A stretch of DNA of 64,000 nt from Streptomyces sp. (GCF_019510245.1 NZ_JAEKKT010000147.1:1-64000), one strand, 5' to 3'; positions 1-9,350 are shown, numbered from the stretch's first letter. The notes: generated from the sequence alone by a model not told the origin. A program made the numbers and translations.

Positions 1-25
1 TCAGCGGGGCATTACGGTGGGACAT
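1..25 (-). CDS. IS481-family transposase, N-terminal fragment (runs off the window)
   Basis: Eight codons are visible, reading MSHRNAPL from an ATG at 25, with the ribosome binding site AGGAGG five bases upstream on the minus strand. This matches the N-terminus of IS481-type transposases in streptomycetes as I remember them, where a helix-turn-helix follows and then a DDE catalytic core. Everything after residue 8 lies outside the window, so it cannot be said whether the gene is intact. Confidence 0.6.
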
Positions 26-128
26 GAGGGCCTCCTGCGGTCGGGCGTAGATGTCGCAATCCACACCGAACCCAGAAGGCCCTCACCTGTTCAAGCACCC
101 AGCCCGCGTGTCACCAACGTCCCGGGAC
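1..128 (-). mobile_element. Terminal part of an IS481-type insertion sequence
   Basis: The reverse strand reads from an outer end near 118-128, which carries the palindrome TGTCCCGGGACA, through a short leader into a transposase start codon at position 25 preceded by AGGAGG. The layout and the first residues are those I associate with Streptomyces IS481-family elements. Only this end is in the window. The outer boundary lies about 8 bp beyond the tesB stop codon, so the element inserted just downstream of tesB. The exact terminal inverted repeat cannot be fixed without the other end. Confidence 0.7.
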
Positions 129-135
129 AGCACAC

Positions 136-1002
136 CTAGAGCGCGCGGAACAGCCCTTCCTGGACGACCGACACCAGCAGCCGCCCTTCGAGGTCGTAGA
201 CCCGTCCCCGGGCCAGGCCGAGGCCGCCCGTGGCGATGGGGGACTCCTGCTCGTACAGGAACCACTCGTCCGCGCGGAACGGCCGGTGGAACCACATGGC
301 GTGGTCCAGCGAGGCGATGTCGAAGTTCCGTGGCCCCCACAGCGGTTCGACGGGGACGCGGACCGCGTCCAGGAGCGTCATGTCGCTGGCGTAGGTCAGC
401 GCGCAGGTGTGCACCAGCGGATCGTCGCCCAGCGGGCCGACCGCGCGCATCCACACGGCGCTGCGCGGCTCGGTGCCGGCTATCTCCTCGGGGTGCCAGC
501 GCAGCCGGTCGACGTAGCGGATGTCGAAGGGCTGGCGGCGTGCCATCCGCTCCAGCTGCTCGGGCAGCTCGCCCAGATGCTTGCGGATCTCCTCCGCCAG
601 CGTCGGCAGCGACTCCGGGTGCGGCACCTCGCGGAACTGTGGCAGTTGGTGCTCGAAAGCTCCCACCTCAGGCTCGTGGAAGGAGGCGGTCAGATTGAAG
701 ATCGTGCGGCCCTGCTGCACGGCGGTGACCCGGCGCGTCGTGAACGACCGCCCGTCGCGGACCCGCTCGACCTGGTACACGATCGGAACGCCCGGCCGGC
801 CCGGGCGCAGGAAGTACGCGTGCAGCGAGTGCACGGGGCGGTCGCCCTCCACGGTGCGGCTGGCGGCGACCAGCGCCTGGCCCGCCACCTGGCCGCCGAA
901 GACCCGCTGGAGGGACTCCTGGGGGCTGCGGCCACGGAAGATGTTGACCTCGATCTGCTCCAGGTCGAGCAGGTCGACCAGTCTCTCGGCCGGGTTGGTC
1001 AT
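136..1002 (-). CDS. tesB: Acyl-CoA thioesterase II
   Basis: This 288-residue double hot-dog thioesterase hydrolyses acyl-CoA to free acid and CoA in the cytoplasm. Family marks are the N-terminal FGGQVAGQAL segment, the SLDHAMWFHRPF segment carrying the catalytic aspartate, and the C-terminal SVVQEGLFR segment with the conserved glutamine. The length fits the family. The ATG at 1002 has AGGAG about nine bases upstream; a longer in-frame start at 1074 would overlap the helicase gene and lacks family similarity. It lies 55 bp downstream of the helicase on the same strand and is probably cotranscribed. An insertion sequence sits just past its stop. Confidence 0.93.
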   Translation of the reverse strand: MTNPAERLVDLLDLEQIEVNIFRGRSPQESLQRVFGGQVAGQALVAASRTVEGDRPVHSLHAYFLRPGRPGVPIVYQVERVRDGRSFTTRRVTAVQQGRTIFNLTASFHEPEVGAFEHQLPQFREVPHPESLPTLAEEIRKHLGELPEQLERMARRQPFDIRYVDRLRWHPEEIAGTEPRSAVWMRAVGPLGDDPLVHTCALTYASDMTLLDAVRVPVEPLWGPRNFDIASLDHAMWFHRPFRADEWFLYEQESPIATGGLGLARGRVYDLEGRLLVSVVQEGLFRAL

Positions 1003-1057
1003 CGGTAGGACTCTCCTGTGCTGGGACCTGTGCGCGGACCTGTTCCGGGGCTCGTGC

Positions 1058-3571
1058 TCAGAGCTGGCCGACATCGGTGACGCGCACGACCGCGCGGCCC
1101 TCGGCGTCGGAGGCCGTCAGGTCGATCTCCGCGCTGATGCCCCAGTCGTGGTCGTCGTTCGGGTCGTCGAAGATCTGCCGGACCCGCCACAGCCCGTTCT
1201 GCGGCTCCTCCTGGATCACGAGCAACTTGGGACCGCGGGCGTCGGGGCCGGTGCCCAGGTCCTCGTACTCGTCCCAGTACTTGTCCATCGCGTCGCCCCA
1301 GGCCTCGGCGTCCCAGCCGGAGTCCGCGTCCATCTCGCCCAGTTCGTCGACCCGGTCGAGGGCGGCGAGCTCCACCCGGCGGAACATCGCGTTGCGCACC
1401 AGCACCCGGAAGGCGCGCGCGTTGGCGGTGACCGGCTTGACCTCGTCGGCCTTCTCCTGGGCCTCCTCGGCCGTCATCTCCTCCGGGTTGGCGAGCTGCT
1501 CCCATTCGTCCAGCAGACTGGAGTCGACCTGGCGGACCATCTCGCCCAGCCACTCGATCAGATCCTGCAGGTCCTCGGACTTCAGGTCGTCCGGGATGTT
1601 GTGGTCCAGGGCCTTGTAGGCGCTCGCCAGGTACCGGAGCACGATGCCCTCGGTGCGGGCCAGCTCGTAGACCGACACCAACTCCGTGAAGGTCAGCGCC
1701 CGTTCGTACATGTCCCGGATGACCGACTTCGGCGACAGCGGATGGTCGCCGACCCAGGGGTGGCTCTTGCGGTACGTGTTGTACGCGTGGAAGAGCAGCT
1801 CTTCCAGGGGCTTCGGGTAGGTGATGTCCTGGAGGCGCTCCATGCGCTCCTCGTACTCGACGCCGTCCGCCTTCATCGCGGCGACGGCCTCACCCTTCGC
1901 CTTGTTCATCTGGGCGGCCAGGATCTGGCGCGGGTCGTCCAGGGTGGACTCGACGACGGACACCATGTCGAGGGCGTAGGAGGGCGATTCGGGGTCGAGG
2001 AGTTCGAACGCGGCCAGCGCGAAGGTCGACAGCGGCTGGTTGAGCGCGAAGTCCTGCTGGAGGTCGACCGTGAGGCGGACGATACGGCCGTTGGCGTCGG
2101 GCTCGTCGAGCTTCTCGACGATGCCGCCGTCGAGCAGCGAGCGGTAGATGGCGATGGCCCGGCGGATGTGCCGCAGCTGCTGCTTGCGCGGCTCGTGGTT
2201 GTCCTCCAGAAGGTGGCGCATCGCATCGAAGGCGTTGCCCGGCCGGGCGATCACCGACAGCAGCATCGTGTGCGTCACCCGGAACCGCGACGTCAGCGGC
2301 TCCGGCTCGGAGGCGATCAGCTTCTCGAAGGTGTTCTCCGTCCAGCCGACGAAGCCCTCCGGTGCCTTCTTGCGCACCACCTTGCGCCGCTTCTTCGGGT
2401 CGTCGCCCGCCTTCGCCAGCGCCTTCTCGTTCTCGATGACGTGCTCGGGCGCCTGCGCGACCACCAGCCCCGCCGTGTCGAAACCGGCCCGGCCCGCGCG
2501 GCCGGCGATCTGGTGGAACTCACGGGCGCGCAGGGTGCGCACCCGGTTGCCGTCGTACTTGGTGAGGGCGGTGAACAGCACCGTGCGGATGGGCACGTTG
2601 ACGCCCACGCCCAGGGTGTCGGTGCCGCAGATGACCTTCAGCAGCCCGGCCTGGGCGAGCTTTTCCACCAGGCGCCGGTACTTGGGGAGCATGCCGGCGT
2701 GGTGCACGCCGATGCCGTGCCGGACGTAACGGGAGAGGTTCTGGCCGAACTTGGTGGTGAAGCGGAAGTTGCCGATCAGCTCGGCGATCTGCTCCTTCTC
2801 CTCCTTCGAGCACATGTTGATGCTCATCAGCGCCTGCGCCCGCTCCACCGCCTGCGCCTGCGTGAAGTGCACGATGTACACCGGCGCCTGCCTGCTCTCC
2901 AGGAGCTCGGTGAGCGTCTCGGTCATCGGGGTGAGCTGGTACTCGTAGGAGAGCGGCACCGGGCGGGTCGCCGAGCGGACCACCGCGGTGGGGCGGCCGG
3001 TGCGGCGGGTGAGGTCCTTCTCGAAGAAGGAGACGTCGCCGAGGGTGGCCGACATGAGGATGAACTGCGCCTGGGGCAGTTCGAGGAGCGGAATCTGCCA
3101 GGCCCAGCCGCGGTCGCCCTCGGCGTAGAAGTGGAACTCGTCCATGACGACCTGGCCGACGTCGGCCTGCTTGCCGTCGCGCAGCGCGATGGAGGCGAGG
3201 ACCTCGGCGGTGCAGCAGATGACGGGCGCGTCGGAGTTCACGGAGGCGTCGCCGGTGAGCATGCCGACGTTCTCGGTGCCGAAGAGCTTGCACAGCTCGA
3301 AGAACTTCTCCGACACCAGCGCCTTGATCGGGGCCGTGTAGAAGGTGACCTCGTCCCGGGCCAGCGCGGCGAAGTGCGCGCCCGCGGCGATCATGCTCTT
3401 GCCGGAGCCGGTCGGCGTCGACACGATCACGTTCGCCCCGGAGACCGCCTCGATCAGCGCCTCCTCCTGGTGGGGGTAGAGCGTGAGACCGCGCTCCTGG
3501 GCCCACGCCTCGAAGGCTTCGTACAGGGCGTCGGGGTCGGCGGTCGGCGGCAGCTGATCGATGAGGGTCAC
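1058..3571 (-). CDS. Ski2/Mtr4-like DEAD/DEAH-box helicase
   Basis: This 837-residue superfamily 2 helicase probably unwinds structured RNA or DNA in an ATP-dependent way. Walker A is STPTGSGKS at about residues 51-59, the DEFH box follows, then the SAT motif, and motif VI reads QIAGRAGRAG, as in the Ski2/HelY group. The C-terminal half is helical and lacks other recognised enzymes. GTG at 3571, which begins the TLIDQLPP sequence conserved in streptomycetes, is preferred. Upstream in-frame ATGs at 3664 and 3631 would add an unconserved tail. It is divergent from the DUF457 gene and leads into tesB. The cellular substrate is unknown. Confidence 0.9.
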   Translation of the reverse strand: MTLIDQLPPTADPDALYEAFEAWAQERGLTLYPHQEEALIEAVSGANVIVSTPTGSGKSMIAAGAHFAALARDEVTFYTAPIKALVSEKFFELCKLFGTENVGMLTGDASVNSDAPVICCTAEVLASIALRDGKQADVGQVVMDEFHFYAEGDRGWAWQIPLLELPQAQFILMSATLGDVSFFEKDLTRRTGRPTAVVRSATRPVPLSYEYQLTPMTETLTELLESRQAPVYIVHFTQAQAVERAQALMSINMCSKEEKEQIAELIGNFRFTTKFGQNLSRYVRHGIGVHHAGMLPKYRRLVEKLAQAGLLKVICGTDTLGVGVNVPIRTVLFTALTKYDGNRVRTLRAREFHQIAGRAGRAGFDTAGLVVAQAPEHVIENEKALAKAGDDPKKRRKVVRKKAPEGFVGWTENTFEKLIASEPEPLTSRFRVTHTMLLSVIARPGNAFDAMRHLLEDNHEPRKQQLRHIRRAIAIYRSLLDGGIVEKLDEPDANGRIVRLTVDLQQDFALNQPLSTFALAAFELLDPESPSYALDMVSVVESTLDDPRQILAAQMNKAKGEAVAAMKADGVEYEERMERLQDITYPKPLEELLFHAYNTYRKSHPWVGDHPLSPKSVIRDMYERALTFTELVSVYELARTEGIVLRYLASAYKALDHNIPDDLKSEDLQDLIEWLGEMVRQVDSSLLDEWEQLANPEEMTAEEAQEKADEVKPVTANARAFRVLVRNAMFRRVELAALDRVDELGEMDADSGWDAEAWGDAMDKYWDEYEDLGTGPDARGPKLLVIQEEPQNGLWRVRQIFDDPNDDHDWGISAEIDLTASDAEGRAVVRVTDVGQL

Positions 3572-3716
3572 GCCCCCATCTTGCCTGGCCCACCCGCCGA
3601 GGGGGGAATCGGCTTCGAGTACGAAGATCATGACCGCTACGCTGTGTCGCCGACGGAGCGTCATCGCACCCGGTCAACTGGACAGCGGTACACGAGGAAT
3701 GGGGCGGGTAACGGCC

Positions 3717-4511
3717 ATGATGGGACCAGCACACTCACTGTCGGGAGCCGCCGCCTGGCTCGGCGTCGGAGCGGCGGCCGCCGCGGCCGGGCACGCGATG
3801 CCCTGGCCGGTGCTGCTGGTCGGGGCGCTGATCTGCGCCGGCGCCGCGCTCGCCCCCGACCTCGACCACAAGGCCGCCACCATCTCACGCGCCTTCGGAC
3901 CGCTGTCGCGCTGGCTCTGCGAGATCGTCGACAAGCTCTCCTACGCCGTCTACAAGGCGACCCGGAAGCAGGGCGACCCGCGCCGCTCCGGCGGGCACCG
4001 CACCCTGACCCACACCTGGCTGTGGGCGGTGCTGATCGGCGGAGGCTGCTCGGCCGCCGCGATCCTGGGCGGCCGCTGGGCGGTGCTGGCGATCCTCTTC
4101 GCGCACATGGTGCTGGCGATCGAGGGGCTGCTGTGGCGGGCGGCCCGCGGCTCCAGCAGCGACGTGCTGGTGTGGCTGCTGGCCGCGACCAGCGCCTGGA
4201 TCCTGGCCGGCACCCTGGACAAGCCGGGCAACGGCTCGGACTGGCTGTTCACCCAGCCCGGCCAGGAGTACCTGTGGCTGGGGCTGCCGGTGGTGCTGGG
4301 GGCGCTGGTGCACGACATCGGGGACGCGCTGACCGTCTCCGGCTGCCCGATCCTGTGGCCGATCCCGATCGGCCGCAAGCGCTGGTTCCCGGTGGGCCCG
4401 CCGAAGGTGATGCGGTTCCGCGCGGGCAGCTGGGTGGAGCTGAAGGTGCTCATGCCGGTGTTCATGGTGCTCGGCGGCATAGGCTGTGCGGCCGCCCTGA
4501 ACGTGATCTGA
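3717..4511 (+). CDS. DUF457 (YdjM-like) membrane-bound metal-dependent hydrolase
   Basis: This integral membrane protein of about 264 residues belongs to the DUF457/YdjM family, loosely annotated as metal-dependent hydrolases. It has several hydrophobic segments, an early APDLDHKA motif and an HRTLTHT motif whose histidine and aspartate residues are the presumed metal ligands. The start is uncertain: tandem ATGs occur at 3717 and 3720, and another ATG at 3699 follows GAGGA with almost no spacer. The gene stands alone, divergent from the helicase and convergent with rpmE2. The substrate is not known for the family, so the hydrolase label is provisional. Confidence 0.82.
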   Translation: MMGPAHSLSGAAAWLGVGAAAAAAGHAMPWPVLLVGALICAGAALAPDLDHKAATISRAFGPLSRWLCEIVDKLSYAVYKATRKQGDPRRSGGHRTLTHTWLWAVLIGGGCSAAAILGGRWAVLAILFAHMVLAIEGLLWRAARGSSSDVLVWLLAATSAWILAGTLDKPGNGSDWLFTQPGQEYLWLGLPVVLGALVHDIGDALTVSGCPILWPIPIGRKRWFPVGPPKVMRFRAGSWVELKVLMPVFMVLGGIGCAAALNVI

Positions 4512-4552
4512 GCCGTGGCCCGGCCGGCCGCCGGCCCCGTGTGCCCCGCGGG

Positions 4553-4813
4553 TCAGCCCGCCGTCCCCGAGCCGCTTCCGTAGCGGCGCTCGAACGCGGC
4601 GACGCGGCCCTCGGTGTCCACCGTGCGGGCCTTCCCGGTGTAGAAGGGGTGGCTCTCGGACGAGATCTCCACGTCGACCACCGGGTAGGTCTCGCCGTCG
4701 TCCCACTCGATGGTCTGGTCGCTGGTCGCCGTGGACCGGGTCAGGAAGGCGTATCCGGCGGCGCGGTCGCGGAAGACCACGGGGTGGTAGTCGGGGTGCT
4801 TGTCCTGCTGCAT
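4553..4813 (-). CDS. rpmE2: 50S ribosomal protein L31 type B (zinc-independent paralogue)
   Basis: This 86-residue protein is the C-minus form of L31. It has the family HPDYHPVVFRD start and the SSESHPFYTGK segment and contains no cysteine, so it cannot form the zinc ribbon of ordinary L31. In streptomycetes this paralogue usually replaces zinc-containing L31 when zinc is scarce, under Zur. GAGGAG lies five bases before ATG 4813. The gene follows the DUF5709 gene by 45 bp on the same strand, and no Zur-like palindrome is evident in that gap, so its promoter may be upstream of the DUF5709 gene. Confidence 0.95.
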   Translation of the reverse strand: MQQDKHPDYHPVVFRDRAAGYAFLTRSTATSDQTIEWDDGETYPVVDVEISSESHPFYTGKARTVDTEGRVAAFERRYGSGSGTAG

Positions 4814-4858
4814 GGCGGCTCCTCGGGGGGCGGGGCGGGCGGGCAGGGGCGGGCGGGC

Positions 4859-5329
4859 TCAGCCGTAGGCGGTGTCCTCGTCGACGATGTGCATCGCGGC
4901 CTCCTCCGCGGAGGCCCCGGCGCCGTCGATGCCGATGTCGGTCGCGACGAGGCCGTTCTCGTCGTCCTCGTGCGCGCCCTCGTTCGGGGCCACAAGCCGG
5001 CCGGAGCGCAGGTCGCCGACCTCGTTGTCCAGGAGTTCGCCGTCGCTGCCCTGGCAGTCGCCGATGCCGTCGCCGTCGGGGACGGCCGGGTCGGGCAGTT
5101 CCTCGGCGAGCCGCTGGTCGAGAGTCTCGCCCCGGTGGCGCTCCGCCGCGGTCACCCCGGTGTGCTCCACCGCCCACGGCCGCTCGGGCGGGGACCAGCC
5201 ACGGTCCAGCGGTTCGCTGACGCCGTCGGACTCCAGCGTGTCCTCCACGTCGAGCAGCCCCGTGTCCTCACGGATCTCGGATCCGTCGGGCTGGTAGACG
5301 TCGTCCCCCCATCCGTCGGCGGTGGTCAC
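4859..5329 (-). CDS. DUF5709 domain protein (acidic, hypothetical)
   Basis: This is an acidic 156-residue protein of the actinobacterial DUF5709 family. Visible features are the N-terminal GWGDDVYQPDGSEI segment, a central RGWSPPERPW segment and an RHRGETLDQRLAEE helix; the C-terminus is rich in Asp and Glu. No catalytic motif or membrane segment is seen and no function is established. GTG at 5329 is chosen because GGAGGT lies four bases upstream and family similarity begins there. It precedes rpmE2 by 45 bp and may be cotranscribed with it. Confidence 0.8.
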   Translation of the reverse strand: MTTADGWGDDVYQPDGSEIREDTGLLDVEDTLESDGVSEPLDRGWSPPERPWAVEHTGVTAAERHRGETLDQRLAEELPDPAVPDGDGIGDCQGSDGELLDNEVGDLRSGRLVAPNEGAHEDDENGLVATDIGIDGAGASAEEAAMHIVDEDTAYG

Positions 5330-5512
5330 GGCTACCTCCAGGGAGTGAGGACGCGGTCCGCGGGGCGGGCCGCCGGCACACTCGGCACGGGTGCGCGGCG
5401 CGAACCGTACGGTTCCCGGCCGGTCCCCGAACCGGTGCCGCTCTCCAGCCTTCCACCCCTGCTCGCACCCGCGCAACGGCACGGGGCGCGACCTGCGACG
5501 CACCGCACCTCG

Positions 5513-5575
5513 CGCCCCGTCGGCAGCACCTCCCGCCCCGTCGGCAGTACCCCGCGCCCCGGCCTCAGCACCCCG
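5513..5575. repeat. Three tandem 21-bp repeats
   Basis: Three consecutive 21-bp units start at 5513, 5534 and 5555, each beginning CGCCCCG. The first two differ at only a few positions and the third is more diverged. They lie in the 267-bp gap between the DUF5709 gene start and the end of the ABC exporter gene. No gene spans them convincingly. Confidence 0.7.
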
Positions 5576-5596
5576 GGCCGCGGCCGGCGCGGCCTG

Positions 5597-7378
5597 TCAG
5601 CCGTGCCACGACCGCCACAGCGCCGCGTAGGCGCCGTCGGCCGCCACCAGCGCGTCGTGGCTGCCCAGCTCGCTGATCCGGCCGTTCTCCACCACGGCGA
5701 TGACGTCCGCGTCGTGGGCGGTGTGCAGCCGGTGCGCGATGGCGACCACCGTACGGCCGTCCAGGACCCGGGCCAGGGACCGCTCCAGGTGGCGGGCGGC
5801 GCGCGGGTCCAGGAGCGAGGTCGCCTCGTCCAGGACCAGCGTGTGCGGGTCGGCCAGCACCAGCCGGGCCAGCGCGATCTGCTGCGCCTGCGCCGGGGTC
5901 AGGGCGAGCCCGCCGGAGCCGACCTCGGTGTCGAGGCCCTCCTCCAGGGCGCGCGCCCAGCCGTCCGCGTCGACCGCGCCGAGCGCCGCCCACAGCTCGG
6001 CGTCCGCCGCGTCGGTGCGGGCCAGCAGCAGGTTGTCCCGCAGGGAGCCCACGAAGACGTGGTGCTCCTGGTTGACGAGGGCGACGTGGGAACGGACCCG
6101 CTCGGCGGTCATCCGGGACAGTTCCGCGCCGCCCAGGGTGATCCGGCCGTCCCGGGGCGCGTAGATCCCGGCGAGCAGCCGGCCGAGGGTGGACTTGCCC
6201 GCGCCCGAGGGGCCGACCAGGGCCAGCCGGGTGCCGGGCGCGACCTCCAGCGAGACCTGGCGCAGCACGTCGACGCCCTGCAGGTACCCGAAGCGGACCT
6301 CGTCGGCGTGCACCTTGCGGCCGGCGGGGGCCAGCGAGGCGTCGCCGGGGTCCGGCTCGATGTCCCGCACGCCCACCAGCCGGGCCAGCGACACATGCGC
6401 GACCTGGACCTCGTCGTACCAGCGCAGGATCAGGTTCACCGGTTCGACGAGCATCTGCGCGATGAGGGCGCCCGTGGTCAGCTGGCCGACGTCGAGCCAG
6501 CCGTGCAGGACGAAGACGCCTCCGATCAGCAGCACCGAGCCGAGCACGGTCGTGTGGGTGGCGTTGGTGACCGGGAAGAGCACCGAGCGCAGCCACAGCG
6601 TGTACCGCTCCCACGCGGTCCACTCCTTGATCCGGCGATCGGACAGGGCGATGCGGCGGGCGCCGAGGCGGTGCGCCTCGATGGTGCGCCCGGCGTCCAC
6701 GGACTCGGTGAGGGCGGCGGCCACGGACGCGTACCCGGCGGCTTCGGACCGGTAGGCGGAGGGGGCCCGCCGGAAGTACCAGCGGCAGCCGACGACCAGG
6801 GCCGGAACGGCGAGCAGCACGGCGGCGGCCAGCGGCGGCGCCGTGACCACGAGTCCGCCGAGCAGCAGCACCACCCACACGACACCGATCGACAGCTGCG
6901 GCACGGCCTCCCGCATGGCGTTGGCGAGCCGGTCGATGTCGGTGGTGATCCGGGACAGCAGATCGCCGGTGCCCGCCCGCTCCAGGACGCCCGGCGGCAG
7001 CCCGACCGACCGGACGAGGAAGTCCTCACGCAGGTCGGCCAGCATCCGCTCGCCGAGCACGGCGCCCCGCAGCCGTACCTCCCGCACGAACACGGCCTGG
7101 ACGGCGAGCGCGAGCACGAACAGGCCGATGGTCAGGCCCAGATGGAGTTCACGGGCACCGTCCGACACCCGCTCGATCAGCCCGCCGAGCAGGTACGGGC
7201 CGACCATGGAGGCGATCACGGCCACGGTGTTGACCAGCACGAGCAGGGAGAAGGCCCGGCGGTGCCGACGGAACAGTTCGGCCGCATAGGCGCGGACGGT
7301 GGAGGCGGCGCCGACGGGCAGGGTGGTGGCCGTCGTCGGGGCCGCCGGGTCGTATGCCGGTGGTGCGACGCCGATCAT
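5597..7378 (-). CDS. ABC exporter half-transporter, subunit B (TMD-NBD, canonical Walker A)
   Basis: This 593-residue half-transporter has an N-terminal six-helix membrane domain and a C-terminal nucleotide-binding domain. Walker A is GPSGAGKST (around residue 385), Walker B is LVLDEATSLLD, and the H-loop reads AIAHRLH, all intact. The signature motif is degenerate, LTPAQ instead of LSGGQ. The ATG at 7378 overlaps the stop of the upstream subunit by four bases (ATGA), so the two are translationally coupled and very likely form a heterodimer. Substrate is unknown; the pair resembles multidrug or lipid exporters. A run of three 21-bp repeats follows the gene. Confidence 0.9.
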   Translation of the reverse strand: MIGVAPPAYDPAAPTTATTLPVGAASTVRAYAAELFRRHRRAFSLLVLVNTVAVIASMVGPYLLGGLIERVSDGARELHLGLTIGLFVLALAVQAVFVREVRLRGAVLGERMLADLREDFLVRSVGLPPGVLERAGTGDLLSRITTDIDRLANAMREAVPQLSIGVVWVVLLLGGLVVTAPPLAAAVLLAVPALVVGCRWYFRRAPSAYRSEAAGYASVAAALTESVDAGRTIEAHRLGARRIALSDRRIKEWTAWERYTLWLRSVLFPVTNATHTTVLGSVLLIGGVFVLHGWLDVGQLTTGALIAQMLVEPVNLILRWYDEVQVAHVSLARLVGVRDIEPDPGDASLAPAGRKVHADEVRFGYLQGVDVLRQVSLEVAPGTRLALVGPSGAGKSTLGRLLAGIYAPRDGRITLGGAELSRMTAERVRSHVALVNQEHHVFVGSLRDNLLLARTDAADAELWAALGAVDADGWARALEEGLDTEVGSGGLALTPAQAQQIALARLVLADPHTLVLDEATSLLDPRAARHLERSLARVLDGRTVVAIAHRLHTAHDADVIAVVENGRISELGSHDALVAADGAYAALWRSWHG

Positions 7379-9156
7379 GCGCTTTCCTCGATCTCTTCCA
7401 GCGCGCCGCTCAGCAGCGCGGTCTCGTCGGCCGTCTCCCGGGTCACGACCGCCCGGTACCGGGGCTCGGTGTGCAGCAGTTCGCGGTGCACTCCGACCGC
7501 TTCGACCTTGCCCTCGTGGACGAGGACGACCCGGTCGGCCCGGTCGAGCAGCAGCGGCGAGGAGGTGAACACCACGGTCGTACGGCCGGAGCGGACCTCG
7601 CGGATGCCCTCCGCGATCCGCGCCTCGGTGTGCGAGTCGACGGCGGAGGTCGGCTCGTCCAGCACGAGCACCCCGGGGTCGGTGATCAGCGACCGGGCGA
7701 GCGCGAGCCGCTGGCGCTGCCCTCCGGACAGGGAGCGGCCCCGCTCGGTGATCCGGGCGTCCAGCGGGTCGGTGACGTCCAGCGAGCCCTGGACCAGGGC
7801 CGCCAGGACGTCCGCGCACTGGGCGGCGGCCAGCGCGTCCTCGGCCCGTACGGACCCGGAGGCCGGCACGTCGAGCAGCTCCCGCAGCGAACCGGAGAGC
7901 AGCACCGGGTCCTTGTCCTGGACGAGCACCGCGGTGCGGGCGGACTCCAGCGGCAGCTCGTCGAGGGGGACATCGCCGAGCAGCACGGAGGGGGCGGCCT
8001 CGGCGGGGTGGCCGCCGAGCCGTTCGGCGAGGCGGCCGGCCGCGTCGGGGTCGCCGCAGACCACGGCGGTCAGCCTGCCCGCGGGCGCCAGCAGACCGGA
8101 GTCCGGGTCGTACAGGTCACCGTCCGGCACCGTCTTCGCGCGCGAGCCGCCGACGTCCGTGGCCCGCTCCAGGGAGAGCACCCGGGCGGCCCGTTTCGCC
8201 GACGGACGCGAGAAGGAGTACGCCATGGCGATCTCGGTGAAGTGCTGCAACGGGTAGTTGAGGATCATGACCGAGCTGTAGACGGTGACCAGTTCGCCGA
8301 CGGTCACCCGGCCCTGCCGGGCGAGGTGGACGCCGTGCCAGACCACCGCGATCAGCAGCAGGCCGGGCACCAGCACCTGGATCGCGGCGATCAGGGACCA
8401 CATCCGGGCGCTGCGTACGGCGGCGTGCCGCACCTCCTGGGAGGCGCGCCGGTAGCGGTCGAGGAAGAGGTCCTCGCCGCCGATGCCGCGCAGTACCCGC
8501 AGCCCCGCCACGGTGTCCGAGGCCAGCTCGGTGGCCCGGCCGGCCTTGGCCCGCTGGAAGTCGGCGCGCCGGGTCGCCCGGGGCAGCAGCGGCAGCACGG
8601 CGAGCGCCACCAGCGGCAGCCCCGCCGCGACCACCCAGCCGAGCGCGGGCTGGTAGAAGAGCAGGCCGATGCCGACCACGACGACGGTCAGCGCGGCGGC
8701 GGTGAAGCGGGAGACGGCCTCCACGAACCAGCCGATCTTCTCGACGTCGCCGGTGGAGACGGCCACCACCTCACCGGCCGCCACCTGACGGGTCAGCGCG
8801 GAGCCCAGCCGGGTGGCCTTGCGGGCGAGCAGCTGCTGCACCCGGGCGGCCGCGGTGATCCAGTTGGTGACGGCGGCCCGGTGCAGGAAGGTGTCGCCGA
8901 CGGCGATCGCCGTGCCGCACAGCACCAGCAGACCGCCGGTCAGGGCCAGCCGGGCGCCGGAGCGGTCGACCACGGCCTGGACGGCGAGGCCCACGCAGAA
9001 CGGGAGCGCGGAGACGGCCACGAAGTGCAGCAGCCCCCAGGCCAGTGCCTTGAGCTGACCGCCCAGCTGATTCCGCCCCAGCCACCACAGGAACCGGGGA
9101 CCCGAACGCGCGTCCGGCTCGCCTGGATCGGAGTACGGAAGATCTTGAATCTGCAT
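7375..9156 (-). CDS. ABC exporter half-transporter, subunit A (TMD-NBD, degenerate Walker A)
   Basis: This 593-residue half-transporter has the same architecture and exactly the same length as its partner. Its signature motif LSGGQRQRLALAR and Walker B LVLDEPTSAVD are canonical. The Walker A position reads CGDPDAAGRLAE, without the GKS/T residues, and the H-loop histidine is replaced (FTSSPLL). It is the mirror image of the downstream subunit: together they give one complete composite ATP site and one dead site. It is first in a two-gene operon with an ATGA overlap. The upstream gap to the L,D-transpeptidase-like gene (9157-9350) holds both divergent promoters. Confidence 0.9.
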   Translation of the reverse strand: MQIQDLPYSDPGEPDARSGPRFLWWLGRNQLGGQLKALAWGLLHFVAVSALPFCVGLAVQAVVDRSGARLALTGGLLVLCGTAIAVGDTFLHRAAVTNWITAAARVQQLLARKATRLGSALTRQVAAGEVVAVSTGDVEKIGWFVEAVSRFTAAALTVVVVGIGLLFYQPALGWVVAAGLPLVALAVLPLLPRATRRADFQRAKAGRATELASDTVAGLRVLRGIGGEDLFLDRYRRASQEVRHAAVRSARMWSLIAAIQVLVPGLLLIAVVWHGVHLARQGRVTVGELVTVYSSVMILNYPLQHFTEIAMAYSFSRPSAKRAARVLSLERATDVGGSRAKTVPDGDLYDPDSGLLAPAGRLTAVVCGDPDAAGRLAERLGGHPAEAAPSVLLGDVPLDELPLESARTAVLVQDKDPVLLSGSLRELLDVPASGSVRAEDALAAAQCADVLAALVQGSLDVTDPLDARITERGRSLSGGQRQRLALARSLITDPGVLVLDEPTSAVDSHTEARIAEGIREVRSGRTTVVFTSSPLLLDRADRVVLVHEGKVEAVGVHRELLHTEPRYRAVVTRETADETALLSGALEEIEESA

Positions 9157-9350
9157 GGCGTCCCAGCGGCTCGGGTCGGGGGAGGTGGCGACAAGCCGTG
9201 AAAGGTTCGCGTCGGAGCGTCGTCGAAATCAAACGGTTTTCCCGGCCGGCCGCCGAAATCCGCCCCTTCCGGCCAGGGTCTGCCGCTCAACACGCACTGA
9301 ATGGAAGGAGATCTCATAACTTGCCCCTTATGGGATGTCAGGATGGCCGG

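Noticed and set aside
4814..4858. Zur box upstream of rpmE2
   Set aside because: The gap is 45 bp and holds no AT-rich palindrome of the Zur type.
521..8257. Very long plus-strand open frame across helicase and ABC genes
   Set aside because: It is antisense to well-recognised genes and arises from GC-rich codon bias; its translation has no family similarity.
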